A stretch of DNA of 64,000 nucleotides. It comes from Apoderus coryli (taxonomy: Eukaryota > Arthropoda > Insecta > Coleoptera > Attelabidae). How positions within the stretch are numbered: the stretch's first letter is position 1; the number at the start of each line of letters is the position of its first letter. Below are positions 1 through 11,827 of this stretch, one piece after another. The stretch lies in NCBI GenBank assembly GCA_911728435.2, contig OU452199.1, positions 37,831,253 to 37,895,252 on the forward strand. The letters run 5' to 3'. The notes under the pieces are model-generated. The model was not told the origin of the DNA and ran no database searches. It saw only the letters and a list, made by a program, of their open reading frames with translations. The translations under genes were made by a program, and so were the position numbers.

Positions 1-289
1 AGTATTCCTGGGAAAAATTAATCGGATGGGATTCACGAATAGGTACTGAAAAAAAAAACATGTTATTGAAACGTTTACATATACGAGTTCTAATCTGACA
101 GATTGACGTGTGTTTATACACGCTTCCATCGCTTGAGGTTATTTTACGGAACAGTATTCAAAAAACTTGTTTCTAGAGCATGGAGCCGGTGTCCTTTCCG
201 GTGTCAGTTCAGTTCGAGACAGCCAAAATTCACAGCACACTTGATCACTACCGTGATCATAGAAAACAGTTTGTTGTTTTCAATAAGTT

Positions 290-425
290 TTTATTAAGTT
301 GCGCCGCTAACGCCAGTGGACTTAATAGTTTTGATCCAGTTAGAGCCATATAAGCCCCCTATTTCTAGCAAAAATGCTACCAAATTTGAAATAAATCCTT
401 TGATGACGAAATTAATTCTAAATTT
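290..425 (+). repeat. Dispersed TIR-type repeat, partial copy
   Basis: This stretch matches, in the same orientation, a block at 32600-32720 and, inverted, the sequence flanking the transposon at 52825-55370. All three share the run GTTAGNGCCATATAAGC followed by CCCTATTTCTAGCAA. No reading frame is conserved between copies, so it is best read as part of a non-autonomous DNA element. More complete copies end in a Tc1/mariner-like ACACCCTGTA terminus. The outer ends of this copy are not visible. Confidence 0.5.
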
Positions 426-1534
426 ATCTACGTGAAAAATAATGACAATTTTTGATAGAAATGTGTTAATTAACATAAGCTTTAGTTGAAATAAGACTTA
501 ATTAAATGCACAAAAATTATACGGGATTATCCTGCAGGACAGGGTTACAAATGCTAACCTTTTGGAACTAAATAGTAATTAAACTACCAAGATTACTTTG
601 CAAAATTGGAATAAGCAAATGACGCAAAATGTTTGTTTATTTTGTGGAATAATGCAAAACAGTTCCACTTTCCAAATAGTTCTACGAACGTCTTTGAGTG
701 ACATATATTTAGCGTACCGCAGTGGTGTAGGTCTTTGAGGGACATGAGCAGCCTTGCCATAACGCACTTTGTGTGGTACAACCTTTTTGAAACTATTTGG
801 AGGTTGATCTGAAAAAGTTCTACCACGGTTGGCAATATTTATTTATTTAATCCTCCAGTAACTTGGAGGAATAAATCAGGTCGTCTGGGATGTCCGCTAC
901 GCTCGTTACGTCATTATTATCGATAATAATTGTGTCCAGATTTTCGATGGCAGACACTTCTTCGTCATTATTGGGAGTATCCGTTGATAGCAATTCATAA
1001 TTCATAACCCCTTTTAGATCAAGCTTAAAAAGACGATTTGGATCCATATTTTCAAGTTGCGAAAGGCTAAATTCTAAAGAATTGGTATAAGAAAATACAC
1101 TTCACCATATTTGTTGTTAAAATTTAGGATTACAAATAGTTTCATACAATCTATTCACAGATGATAAAATTCCAGGCGAAAAAAACTTCTTTTTAAAATA
1201 GTGACCACCATGGGAAACCACACAAAAATCTGCTCACGTCAAGTCCATTAAGAAAAATACACAATATTTTTACAATCGAAAAATATCACAAAAACTATAA
1301 AAAAGAAAATAACTAACATATAGGTAACCTCAAACACGCTCAAAACGCTATTAATTCGGCATCATAAATATCACTAAAGACGATCAAAAATCGTAACAAT
1401 CGCCAAGAAGAGTAAAAATGATGCATAGGTGGTTACCACGTAAAACCGGTAGGCAAATAATAGGATGGACATTAGCAGTGTGAGTTTCACTGATAACCTG
1501 TTGTCCTCAAAGGGTGAAATATAAAAATCGTCAT
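426..1534. other. No recognisable gene
   Basis: AT-rich sequence with scattered stops in all frames. The only point of note is a 66-codon acidic ORF on the minus strand (847-1047), rich in D, E and N and starting MDPNRLF. It has no family signature I recognise. An acidic amino-terminus would suit several transposase families, but nothing downstream supports that. Confidence 0.4.
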
Positions 1535-1655
1535 TTACAAAAAAAATTAACACCTTATATCTTAAAAACAATGCATTTTCGGACGTAACTTTTTTTCATA
1601 AAATGACCTGAAAATCGCACCCTTAAATATTGCCGCGTCTTTTTAAAACACCCTG
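1535..1655 (+). repeat. TIR-type repeat end (ACACCCTGTA family)
   Basis: The block reading ACACCTTATATCTTAAAAAC then AATGCATTTTCGGACGTA recurs at 9925-9975 and 32765-32810. It ends in AAACACCCTGTATA, the inverted form of a TACAGGGTGTTT terminus. This is one half of the non-autonomous family also seen at 290, 32590 and 52664. It is non-coding and its other end is not found here. Confidence 0.5.
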
Positions 1656-1838
1656 TATATCGATTTTCTAAGGCGCATATAACACAAAAACAAAATAAAC
1701 GCAAATAAAATAAATTAATAAATAAATAAAATTTCGCTTTCGGTCTAGTTACACAGTAGTCTAAAAAAAAGCGATAAAATCCTTCTCTGACTTCTATCTC
1801 TATCCCTCTGATCTGAAAGAGACAAAGCAATTATTATA

Positions 1839-3163
1839 CAAGGTGTTTCTAAAATAGGTGATCAAAATTTGTGAGCGAATTGGGGACGTCTAATCATGAA
1901 AAAAACCTAAGTTGTAATTTTTCGAAAAGTCCTTATTTACAAAGATACAGAGTGTTATAGATGCCTGAGGACGATTTTTTTGAAATATTTTCGAAACGAG
2001 TAAAGATGAATTAATCAAATGTAGCATATTTATTCAACTAGTTAAATTTCATAAACTGACATGAAATTGAGTACAAAAGGATGACCATAGGCGGGTAAAC
2101 AGGGGGGACCCTTGCGTTAATTATAACCTAACTTTTTTTTCTTGTGACTTTTATTCCATTTGTGTCAAAAATGTGATAAAATAAAGTTTTCTATATAAAA
2201 AATGCGTACTTGTTTTTTCTCGAAAAACTTAAAGGTTTTCGAGAAATTCAAGTTTGAAAATTTCAGTATAATATGCAGTATCCATCAATCATTTTGATTT
2301 TGAAAAACAGTTTGCTAACGAAAAGTTTTCCAAAATTTTATTAACTACTCCTTACTAAGGACCAGTTTTGTCCTAAAATTTTCAAACTCGAATTTCTCGA
2401 AAACATTTATGTTTTTCGAGAAAAAACAAGTATGCCTTTTTTATGTAGAAAACTTTATTTTATCACATTTTTGACACAAATGGAATAAAAGTCACAAGAA
2501 AGAAAAGTTAGGTTATAATTAAGGCAAGGGTCCCCCCGTTTACCCGCCTATGGTCATCCTTTTGTATTCAATTTCATATCAGTTTACCACATTTAACTAG
2601 GTGAATAAATATGCTACACTTGATTAATAATTCATCTTTACTCGTTTCGAAAATATTTCAAAAAATCGTCCTCAGGCAGACATCTTTAACACCCTGTATC
2701 TTTGTAAATAAGGACTTTTCGAAAAATTACAATTTAGTTTTTTTCATAATTAGACGTCTCCAATTAATAATAATCTTTATTCAGTAAGTAACATACATCG
2801 CTCATACAATACTCAGTATATATAAACAACATACAGTTACTCCCCGAAAAGGCAGAAGTGCAACTGGCAAACTTGGTCTGCAAGCTGTTTTGAACACTCA
2901 ACCTTATACACAAAAAGACAACACACATAGCTCTCTAATTACAAACATTTCATACGCAAAATATACTAAACAAACATTTATAAACTAATTAAGTGGGACT
3001 ACGTTTAAGGTGCCTCGAGAATGCAGAAATTGAACTAGCTTTGCATTGAGGGGAGAGGGCATTATATAACCTTGCTATATCGAATGTAAAGCTTCTCTCA
3101 AATATACCAGTTCGATGAACAGGCGGCTCACAAACTTTGACCACCTATTTTAGAAACACCTTG
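1839..3163. mobile_element. Foldback/MITE element with long inverted arms
   Basis: The ends read CAAGGTGTTTCTAAAATAGG and its reverse complement, each flanked by TA (1837-1838 and 3164-3165), as in Tc1/mariner-type elements. The left arm (1839 to about 2290) pairs with the right arm (about 2370 to 3163), so almost the whole element is one palindrome. Shared landmarks include the ACCATAGGCGGGTAAAC block near 2083 and its inverted copy near 2537. The right arm is interrupted by a 360-bp LINE 3' end (2766-3125). There is no transposase frame, so the element is non-autonomous. Confidence 0.8.
2766..3125 (-). mobile_element. LINE 3'-end insertion nested in the foldback element
   Basis: The left arm of the host element predicts an uninterrupted CCAATT-GCTCAC junction here, but 360 bp intervene. 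On the minus strand the insert ends in AATAAAG followed by a short (ATT)n tail, the 3'-end style of the LINEs elsewhere in this window. It is only 3' untranslated sequence, consistent with 5' truncation during target-primed reverse transcription. The clade cannot be assigned without coding sequence. Confidence 0.65.
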
Positions 3164-3431
3164 TATAGCGGACAGCTCGTGGAAAAGCAACATCCGCATG
3201 CCCAAAATATGAGGACGAGGACAACATTCCTATAGGTGGCTTCATAGAATGACTTGAGTTGAATAACTGTTTGTTGAACTGTGACGAGACACAGACACAC
3301 ACACCCTCAAAATTAACTGTCTGGTGGATTAACTTGAGATATTTTTCTTTTTTATAATATAATATTGTATGTTTATTATATCGATTTATCGGGTTTCGGG
3401 ATAAATGAAATTCCAATTAACTTGGTGTAGT

Positions 3432-3480
3432 CTCTATTGCAACGTTTCGTGCCTATATATGCACTTCTTCAGGCTAAAAT
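3432..3480 (-). ncRNA. Hammerhead ribozyme motif (PLE type)
   Basis: The minus strand reads CTGAAGA, then a stem-loop AGTGC-ATATATAG-GCAC, then GAAAC. This matches the conserved hammerhead core (CUGANGA and GAAA) around a base-paired stem II. PLE termini are known to carry minimal hammerheads of this kind that self-cleave, often as dimers. Core and stem II are intact here. Stem I pairing is short, so activity is uncertain. Confidence 0.65.
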
Positions 3481-4037
3481 CGAGAAGAATTTTTATTTTT
3501 AAACTAATATTCCGCGTTGTCCAAAATGAGAATAAAAAGAATGAACATAATACAATCAATAAAAATAAAAGAACAACATGAAACATATGTTATACAACAT
3601 GACACCAGTCAAACTGTTAATCTGACACACAATCAGATAAGAAACAACTAAAACTAAAGTGCGGTCAACATCCTCACTCACCTTAGAAACAAAAGTTATA
3701 TAAAATTCTTTAGCAAAAAGATGTATGCGTATGCAAAAAATTCTTTTTCTAAAGAATTTTTTGCTGGTATGGTCGCATACATAGTTTGTTGTTATGATTA
3801 TTTATTTGCAGATATAACTTTTGTTTCTAAGGTGAGTGAGGATGTTGACAGCACTTTAATTTTAGTTGTCTCTTATGTGAATGTGTGTCATTTTAACAGT
3901 TTGACTGGTGTCATATTGTATATATAACATATGTTTCATGTTTTTATTTTATTTTTTATTGATTGTATTATGTACATTCTTTTTATTCTCAGTTTGGACA
4001 ACGCGGAATATTAGTTTAAAAATAAAAATTCTTCTCG

Positions 4038-4085
4038 ATTTTAGCCTGAAGAAGTGCATATATTGGCACAAAACGTTGCAATAGA
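4038..4085 (+). ncRNA. Degenerate hammerhead motif, partner of 3432-3480
   Basis: This is the inverted copy of the hammerhead at 3432-3480. CTGAAGA and the AGTGC/GCAC stem II are kept, but the block that should read CGAAAC reads CAAAAC. The conserved G of the GAAA core is therefore lost, and self-cleavage is unlikely. Confidence 0.5.
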
Positions 4086-4914
4086 GACTACAAAAGTTAA
4101 TTGGAATTTCATTTATCCCGAAACCCGATATATAAGATATAATAAATTATATACAGTTTGGGATAAGAAAAACTATCAATAATATTCTTGTATGTGTTTG
4201 TGTATATTTTGAAATAAATTACGCATTTAAACAGTTTTTTTAAAAATCCTCGAATATGAATGAAAAATTTCTATCAGATTTGCAGGAGTTTGCCCTGTAT
4301 ATTAGGGGTTTCTTGATATTAGATTTTGTTCACATTTTCAAGTTTATGTAACTAAACAATTTCACTGTATATATTTTACCCAATAACAAATTGTAGATAT
4401 GTAAAATAACTTTCTGTTGCATAAAGGCCGTATATATCTACAAAGCACAGAACAGGAGTTATTTTAATACGGGCCAAAGCCAAACAATATAGTTATTGTG
4501 TGGAAATTCGATGTGGTTACACATCACCGACCGTACAATTTAATCGTTATACAGCGGTTACCTTTTTTCAATACACAACACAAAACTACAATCATTCCAT
4601 TTATAACAACAAACAATGACTCGTGTTTTACCAGCAAAAATCGATTTCGATTTGATTTATATAGTAAACGAAAAAAAAAAAAATGTTTTAATATGGGGAA
4701 AATGATTATGAAAAATATCTTCTATTAAATCAAAAAAAAAAAAGTTGTAGTTACTCTATTTAGGAAGACAAAGTTTCTTACTAGCCAAAATTTAAGGGTT
4801 TGAGGTATTAACTTACCTTACTTATAATAAACAAGGGGTAATGTAATAATAAGTAATTTGAAAAAATAAGCCATTCTTGAGAATAAAAATCGAATATCCA
4901 TGAAATAAATTTAT

Positions 4915-5290
4915 CTAATAATAATAATATCTTTATCAACCATAAATTGGTACATTAACAAGTACATTGGCACGTCAGGTAAAACTAAAATAACACAACA
5001 AAGAAAGATACATACAAAACTGAATTAAAATAATGAAAACAACAATAATTTCACATTCTTTTGTACATAAAGCTTCAATATAATCTACAATATAAAACAC
5101 ACAATATATATAAAAACTCTAGAAAACTGGTAACACAGATAAGACAGCCAAAATCACACAAAGGAAAACACAAGAATTAAATTATTGAGCCACAGCAGCA
5201 AACTCTTGCAAATTATAGAATGCGTTGCTCGTAAAAAAGAATTTTAAGTTTTTATTAAATACAGTCCCTGATTCAACAAACAACATTAAT
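4915..5290 (-). mobile_element. Probable LINE 3' untranslated fragment
   Basis: Read on the minus strand, this stretch ends in GATAAAGATATTATTATTAT, an A/T-rich triplet tail after a polyadenylation-like AATAAAG-type motif, matching the tails of the coding LINEs in this window. No coding sequence remains and the upstream limit is approximate. Simple AT-rich sequence cannot be fully excluded. Confidence 0.35.
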
Positions 5291-5399
5291 TAACCACAGT
5301 CAAACTAGTTCCATCGTGAATGACAATAAAATAATAAGAAAAGCTTACAAGAGGTTGCCCACATGAAATAATATATTTCTGATTACTTTATATATATAT

Positions 5400-5645
5400 A
5401 GTTCGTGATTGCTGTTAAAGGGTTTCTGCTGAGCGGGGCATTCTATAGTTTGGAGGAATTTTTAAACTTTTAATTGTTTAATAATTTTGTTTGTTTGTTA
5501 TGAAAAATGTTGCTGTAAGTTGTTTGTATTATATATTAGATGTTATTCATTTTAGTGCATTCTATATGTGTGAATTATTTTGTGACTTTTATATATGTTT
5601 GTGATATGACTTATGTAAAACCTATGGTTATTGACATCAATAAAG

Positions 5646-5687
<42 letters not shown>
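5400..5687 (+). mobile_element. Probable LINE 3' end with long (ATT)n tail
   Basis: The sequence GACATCAATAAAGATT runs directly into about 13 copies of ATT (5647-5686). Position and style match the 3' ends of the RT-encoding LINEs at 26.3 and 34.2 kb. No ORF is retained, so only the 3' untranslated region survives. The microsatellite itself is certain; the LINE origin is inferred. Confidence 0.45.
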
Positions 5688-6436
5688 AAGTAATCAGAAC
5701 TATTGCCTTTTACAATTCTTTTGATTTTTGAACTGAGAATATTCAGCCAATATTAAGGACTTTCAGTACCAGAAAAATATGTTTTGTCTCATTTACAAAA
5801 CTCGGAAATAAACTTTAGGCATACTGGAAGGCTTACTAGACTTTACCCCTGAAGTCTCCGTAGGCATATGTGTATGTAAGACTATAGAGACGAATTATGA
5901 AGGTCACAAATTTATGGATGCAATAGTTATTGTTATTTTAAGTTTAAACAGCAACAGGAAACTAGTAAAAGTGCATTTTAATGTGCATTTAATTAAGGTT
6001 TTTTTTATTTGTCCTGCAATGGGAGTTCTAAGCCCAACGTCCCTCTGGTTACGCCTATGAAGCCAAAGGTATTTTTTTTTAATAACAGTAACAAATCATG
6101 CAACGAAACTATATTAAAATCATTTGAAAAGGCATATCTCAACCAGACAACTGATAAAAAACAGTACAATTTTGTTAAAAGGGAAAGTGTCACTTTTTCT
6201 CACGCATGTGAGGTTTGTTGGTGTAGTAGACAGAAACGGGAGCAAAACGCATTGCTCCAGTGTCCAACATAATATTTTTCCTAACTCCTCTAGCATAAAA
6301 TCACCAATTAATAACAGAGAAAATTCTTATTTATTTTTTCATTGGACGAGATCGATTTATTAGGATTTCACTGCACTTTATCCTGAAGAAATTTTAGTTG
6401 CTTGAATGTTAATATCCCAGGGTAAGTCAAAATGAT

Positions 6437-6631
6437 AAAAACCCCAAGGTTACAACTAAACTGGTATGGGAATGCCAAAGAGAACTTAGGGCCTTTGCGG
6501 AGCACAATAGTGTTAATCTCGTGTGGGTCCCGGGGCACTCGAGAATAGAAGGCAACGAGAGAGCAGATTGGCTGACTAGACAAGCCTGTACTCTTCGTAA
6601 ATCCGTCCTTGCTAACTCCTATCTTCAATGA
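6437..6631 (+). pseudogene. LINE RNase H domain fragment
   Basis: An open frame ending at TGA 6629-6631 reads KLVWECQRELRAF, then LVWVPGHSRIEGNERADWLT. This is the C-terminal part of an RNase H fold, with the H and D of the VPGH...NERAD block. Such domains follow the RT in I/R1/Jockey-type non-LTR retrotransposons. The preceding RT is absent and nothing recognisable follows, so this is an isolated fragment about 60 residues long. The segment itself has no in-frame stop. Confidence 0.7.
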
Positions 6632-7888
6632 ACTTTAACGAATTGTTTCGATTTTAAATATTAAGTACCTCATCAGAAATTCCTCTAATTTAAATATTTC
6701 GTATTTGGAAACACCTGAAAGAACATATCGTTCTATACACAACTTTATCAAAGAATGGACATGGCAGTAAATTAACTTGTCAACGCATTTTCTGCAAAAG
6801 GCGGCGCGGCACTTTGGACTTTGTGTGACCAGAAAGAAACAAGGTGACAATAACATTATTGTGTTTTTACCGCATTTAGAGAGATGTATCTTATGTATAA
6901 CACAGGTCTCGACAGAATGAATGAAGCGGGCTTCTTTGATAAAAGTTCACATTCTTCAAAAAGTTTTGTTAGATTATTTAATGGCGTAGAATTGAATACG
7001 AGTTTGTCAGAAATTGATGTCAGACATAATTTCTTAATTTATAAGATTTCTTCCTAGTAATCGGCCAGAGTACAGAGTGGCCCAAATTCGAGGCCTCTCA
7101 TTGGGAGCTCGAGAATGTTAAGGTATAGAGACTTGGTTAAATTGTGGCAAAGTTGAGGACATTTTTCCCAAAAATTTTAACAAATTACTTCCGAAGATAT
7201 CCGCTAACATCCCAGATGGTGCATTTCCTTTTGAGCTGATTTTTTTTTTTGAGTTTATATGAAGACATATAAAAAAACAAAATCCCTGCTCTTCAGCAAC
7301 TTTTTCTGCTCTACAAGACGTTTTGTGGGCCCATCACCAACTTCCACTTTTTAAATGCGGACATATTTTTTTTTTGTTTTAAAGTGACGCAAATGATAAT
7401 GAATCAGTAACTAAGATACTATGCATTATATTCTTATGGCGTTTTAACAAAAAATTACATCATCAGATTCTCTTGATTTAACGATTGTAGCCTTGGAAAA
7501 TGTTTGAGAATACAACCGCGCTTGTTTTCAGAACAGTGTTCAGTTCTAAATACAATTTTTCAAAATGCCGTGTAGGGTCTGGCGATTTCCTTAACCCTAG
7601 AATACTCACCTTATATTGAGTATACACTAATATTAACCTTTCGTAAAAATTACGACTTTTTCAAAAGAGTGACAAAACTGCTCTTGACATCAATTTTTAA
7701 ATAAAAATTATTTATTTTTTGCGCTGTTTTCGCTATAATCAGGATAGTGTAGATGGTAAAATAACCTTCAAAAAAATATCTGCTATTGATCGCCAACAAT
7801 TTTTTGGATAAGATTCCATTCCATTCCGAAGAAAATAATACGAATCCAAATCCAACGAATTTGAATTGGAATTCAAACCACTTCTTTT
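6632..7888. other. No recognisable gene
   Basis: AT-rich, with short homopolymer runs and no coding pattern I recognise. A weak terminus-like string CAGAGTGGCCCAAATTCG lies near 7072, but I could not find an inverted partner. Confidence 0.4.
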
Positions 7889-8150
7889 ACTGCAGCTCAG
7901 CCAATAGGTGTAACCAAACTGAAAGGTCAACGTTTTTCCACACCTGAAGAAGCGGTTGCTACATTCAGAATGCACGTTTTGGAGATACCTCAATCAGAGT
8001 GGCAAAAGTGTTTTGACAATTGGTTCAAACGCATGCAAAAGTGTATAGATCTTCATGGGGAATATTTTGAAAAACAATAAAGTGATTTTCGATGATTAAT
8101 ATTTGTTTTTGTTCTCTAATCCCGAAATATAAAAGGCAACCCTCGTATTA
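7889..8150 (+). mobile_element. mariner transposase C-terminus and 3' end
   Basis: An uninterrupted frame from about 7889 to TAA near 8080 includes RFSTPEEAVATF, then FDNWFKRMQKCIDLHGEYFE. The ending W-R-CI-GEYFE is typical of classical mariner transposases. Non-coding sequence follows and ends in AAAAGGCAACCCTCGTA near 8147, which suits a mariner terminal repeat. The catalytic core and the 5' half are missing, and the sequence joined upstream is unrelated. It is a 3' fragment. Confidence 0.65.
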
Positions 8151-8892
8151 CACCAATGGTGCAAAAAAGCTAATAAACATGTTCCTCAAAGTGGTTAATT
8201 TCATAGCTACTATTAAAATAATAAAATTAAAAAAAAAAAAACAAGAAAATCAAAAGCATTAAAAATATTATTTTTGATAACCCTGTATAGTAATCGTAAA
8301 TTTGGTATTTGAAATTATAGTTTCCTCGACTCACCCTAAGTGTTAATGGTCACTGGTCTAGACTTTGCCAAATAAAGACGTTTATTATATTTATTAATTC
8401 AACATTTAATAATTTTTAAATAAAGAAATACGTATCGTAACGTACAAAGAAAACAATCTCCGCAAATTGGGTAGGAAAAAAGATGTAAACGAAATGCACA
8501 TATTTAATAAAATCATCATCTTTGAGACTGATAACAAAGCCATATTATTTTCTCCTTTGAGAAGAAGAGAGAATATAATTTTCAAAAGAAATAATCCTTT
8601 TCCCGGAGATGCAACCAAAAACTATTCTAAATAAGAAATATAATGCAAAAACGAATCTAGATGCTATAGGAAGTGTCCCATTAGCGTATATAGAGGTGGA
8701 TTCAGAGGAAAAAAAGTGAAATTGAATGAAAAAATTGAAGTAAGCCTTCAATAATTATTTAATACTAAGATTTTTCAGTTTATTTACCCTATTTACATCT
8801 CGCAGTTCCATAGTCGTCCAGGAAAGTTTTCCTTGTCCTACTTAGTAGGTACTTGTGTACTTACTATTGTCATTCTCACCTGAGATTTTAAA

Positions 8893-9145
8893 TGTGGAAA
8901 TTGATATATTAAATCCGGATTTGGCTACTTTTGTCAATGATTCGAACTCTCATGCGTTACAGTTAAAACCGTGTAAACCTGAATTGCTGTTATTTGGCAA
9001 TATCTCTCTTAGGAATCGATACAAAGGTAAATCTTACTATAAGTGTGAGTGACATATGAGTCTCTAGTTCGGCCAAAAGCTTGGGACTGCATATCGACAT
9101 CGAAATGAGATTTATAAAACACGTGAGCAAATTTCTGATCAATTT
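8893..9145 (+). pseudogene. Jockey/CR1-like LINE RT fragment
   Basis: The frame reads NSHALQLKPCKPELLLFG and, after a frameshift near 9020, SAKSLGLHIDIEMRF then HVSKF. This is the stretch after the YADD catalytic box, with the NP.K...LLFG and KNLGV.iD patterns shared by Jockey and CR1 group RTs. It has at least one frameshift and one stop. The catalytic box and the 3' end are missing. Confidence 0.6.
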
Positions 9146-9423
9146 ATAATAACTGCGATCTAGTTAATAAACTTTTTAAATGTAATGTGAGATATTGTTA
9201 TTTTAATGTGTTGTATGTAGTTGTAAAATGTGTTTTATGCAATATCCAGACTATACAGGTATGTTCAGAATCTAAAAATGTATTCGTGTGATTGACTACT
9301 GTTTACTTGTTTTAATTTTTGATTGTACACATTTTGAAAAAGGCAAATACAATTGTCGAAACGTCAATGTTATTGAGTATATGTGAAATTATTTATACAA
9401 ATTAAAATATAAGTAATTATTGA

Positions 9424-9864
9424 CAAGCGCGGAAAACTCTGAACAGCATGAGGACACTTCTGGCAAACCGAAACCTCAGCCTTGAACTCCGGACCAGAAT
9501 ACTTCGCTGTTACATCTTTCCTGTTCTTTTGTACGGATGCGAGAGTTGGACCATGGATGCGACCACAGAAAAGAGAATTGATGCATTGAAAATGTACGCC
9601 TACAGGCGAATGCTGCGAGTATCCTGGCCGGAACATAAAGAATTCCTCACGACAATCAAGGAGAGAAAGCTGCAATACCTGGGACATATCATGAGGGGCG
9701 AGCGATATGAGAGAAAACGGTCGGTCGGCCGTAGACAGACTTCATGGTTGAGAGACTTGCGCAGATGTCTCGAACAGACGTCTATTGAAATTTTCAGAGC
9801 TGCGGTTTCTCGTGCGACAATAGCCATTTGGATCGCTATTCTTCGTAGGGAGACGGCGTCGTAA
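9424..9864 (+). pseudogene. RTE-like LINE RT C-terminal fragment
   Basis: A continuous frame of about 146 codons ends at TAA 9862-9864. It reads QARKTLNSMRTLL, then FPVLLYGCESWTM, KLQYLGHIMRGERYERK and GRRQTSWLRDLR. This matches the region after the RT of insect RTE-like elements, whose ORFs are often annotated as endonuclease-reverse transcriptase. Compared with the family, a short stretch after VSWPEH is missing. The frame has no internal stop. The polymerase core is absent upstream (TGA at 9421). Its endonuclease counterpart lies at 43.8 kb on the other strand, too far away to be the same copy. Confidence 0.75.
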
Positions 9865-9904
9865 GAAGAAGAAGAGTTATTGACCTAAAATCAAGAGTAT
9901 TTGA

Positions 9905-9995
9905 TATAATAAAAAAAACCGTTATTTACAAAAAATTTAACACCTTGTATCTTGGAAACAATGCTTTTCCGGACGTATGTTTATGGGAACTTTAA
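9905..9995 (+). repeat. TIR-type repeat, partial copy
   Basis: It shares the blocks ACCGTTATTTACAAAAAA and ACACCTTGTATCTTGGAAAC with the copies at 1535 and 32740. It is non-coding and truncated at both ends. Confidence 0.45.
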
Positions 9996-10990
9996 AAAGG
10001 TTTGATATCCTTGATTAGCACACATACAACAAATAGAAATTCTTTGCTAACATTTTCCAAACTATTCATACATTTATTTTCACCTAATTTATTGTTTTAG
10101 TTAGGCTTCTACTGCTATGTCAATTCAAAAAGCCGTTGAAACTGCAAAGATGTGGAAAACGTACATTAATTCCAGATTTCACACATCGTATGCAAATTAT
10201 GCATGTTTCTTCAAAACTTTACCAACTTATTTTAACCTCGTTTAGTCATTACACATAAATCTTTTATGTCTAGCGTTAACGAGTATAATGTATGTACTTT
10301 TTGCTTGACTTAATAAATATTGTCAGTTAAAACTAGGTTCGGCTTTAGCAAAGATACACCATCTTTGGCATAGATGACACATCTTTCGATTATTTATGAA
10401 ACAAAATATCACTGAAAACCTTTGCATACATCTTTGCATTGGTCGTTAGGTTTTTGTATTGCCTCTCATGTAATTACGCAAGAATGAAATTCTTCATGCA
10501 AGTTTATCATTTTGTGTGGAGCATGAAGATGTGCAGCGTGACGCGCGATCTAGTTGATACAGAGATCTTGCTGAATCGACAACTGAACTTGATTTATATC
10601 TTATAAATCGCACGTCACGCTGCATATTTTACAGTATTTCCGGTTTCATATTTAAAATAACTTGAGCATTTTCTCGCTTCAAATTCTAAAATTTTATTTA
10701 TTGACGTAACAAATTCTGCAAAAGGATTTTATGCCTGAACCAAATTCTTTTGCAAAATTCAACATCCTGTTGCTTTGTCTGAATTCAATTAACAAATTGC
10801 TGCCGCATGCAATAACTAACTACTTGTATCAATCAAATTTTCAAATCGGATTCTATTTTGAAAAATAGCTCACGTCACTTCCCCAAACTCCCTATTCACC
10901 CACTTCTCTCCATTCGGCTCTAGTCTTTAGCTCCAGTGTGCCTTAGTGTCGTTATCGCTCATTCGCTGCCAGTGCATTTATATACAATTG
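9996..10990. other. No recognisable gene; one hairpin
   Basis: AT-rich sequence holding an 18-bp inverted repeat with one mismatch (10532-10549 and 10607-10624). A more GC-balanced stretch at 10860-10980 precedes the TIR element at 10991. No ORF of note. Confidence 0.4.
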
Positions 10991-11827
10991 TATAGTCTTT
11001 CTAATCTTAATTTAAAATGATATAAAAAACCACAACTCGATATCCCTTTGTTAGATCAATACCGACCTTAGTCGTCCATAGGCGCACCGTTTTAACTTTT
11101 CATAACAATACATGCCCTACAATATTCTACAAATCCTTTATGTATTAACAATTAATGTTAAATGTATAACTGTTTTGCCATTTTAAAAATATTTTTAAAA
11201 ACAAATATTATATTATATACTTACACTTGTCACAAAATAATTCCAACTCAAAACGAAATCAAACGTGTTCCGCTCGTGTCACTGGTATACTGACTTATAA
11301 AAAAAAATTTCTGTGTAAATATATAAATATAACTACATTGCAACCTAATACCGGCGGTGTCTGATACAGTGACTGCAAAAAGTTTCATCTACTTGAGGTA
11401 TTATTAAAAATTATTATGTAATTTGATAGATCTTCTTTCATTTTATTAATCTAAAGCCCGGTTTAGCCAACGTTTTATGTATAACGCAGTGAATATAATT
11501 TTGTCACAGTTTTAGTGTATAATGCACAACAAAAACGAGCGTTTATCCAACATATAGTCATAAAAACAAGCATAACCAAAGTGCCGAGCCAATCAAAATC
11601 TGTATATTATGCGCATGCGGGATGTGGGCAATAATACACAACATGATTATTTTTATTTTTGTTCGGGCCATACTAAACAATAAACATTTTTCTATGTTAC
11701 CAAACACTTAAAACAATTTTGTAAATTTGTCCACAATTTTGCATCATACTTCATAGATTTCCTATGTTATGTAACACAAAATGTAATATACATTCAGCAG
11801 TTTTATTTTTAAAAGTGTTGTGTACTT

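Larger units (their letters stand above)
3375..4132. mobile_element. Head-to-head pair of Penelope-like terminal repeats
   Basis: Two arms of about 300 bp face each other around a centre near 3750. The left arm holds TCGGGTTTCGGGATAAATGA and the right arm its inverted partner near 4110. Each arm contains a hammerhead motif (3432-3480 minus, 4038-4085 plus). No RT or endonuclease frame lies between them. Inverted termini with hammerheads are characteristic of PLEs, so this looks like a coding-free remnant. Confidence 0.65.

Noticed and set aside
847..1047. Transposase amino-terminus (MDPNRLF...)
   Set aside because: Short acidic ORF with no DNA-binding or catalytic region after it.
9325..9380. 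Hammerhead motif near CGAAACGTC
   Set aside because: The upstream block reads TTTTGAAAA rather than CUGANGA and the stem is weak.
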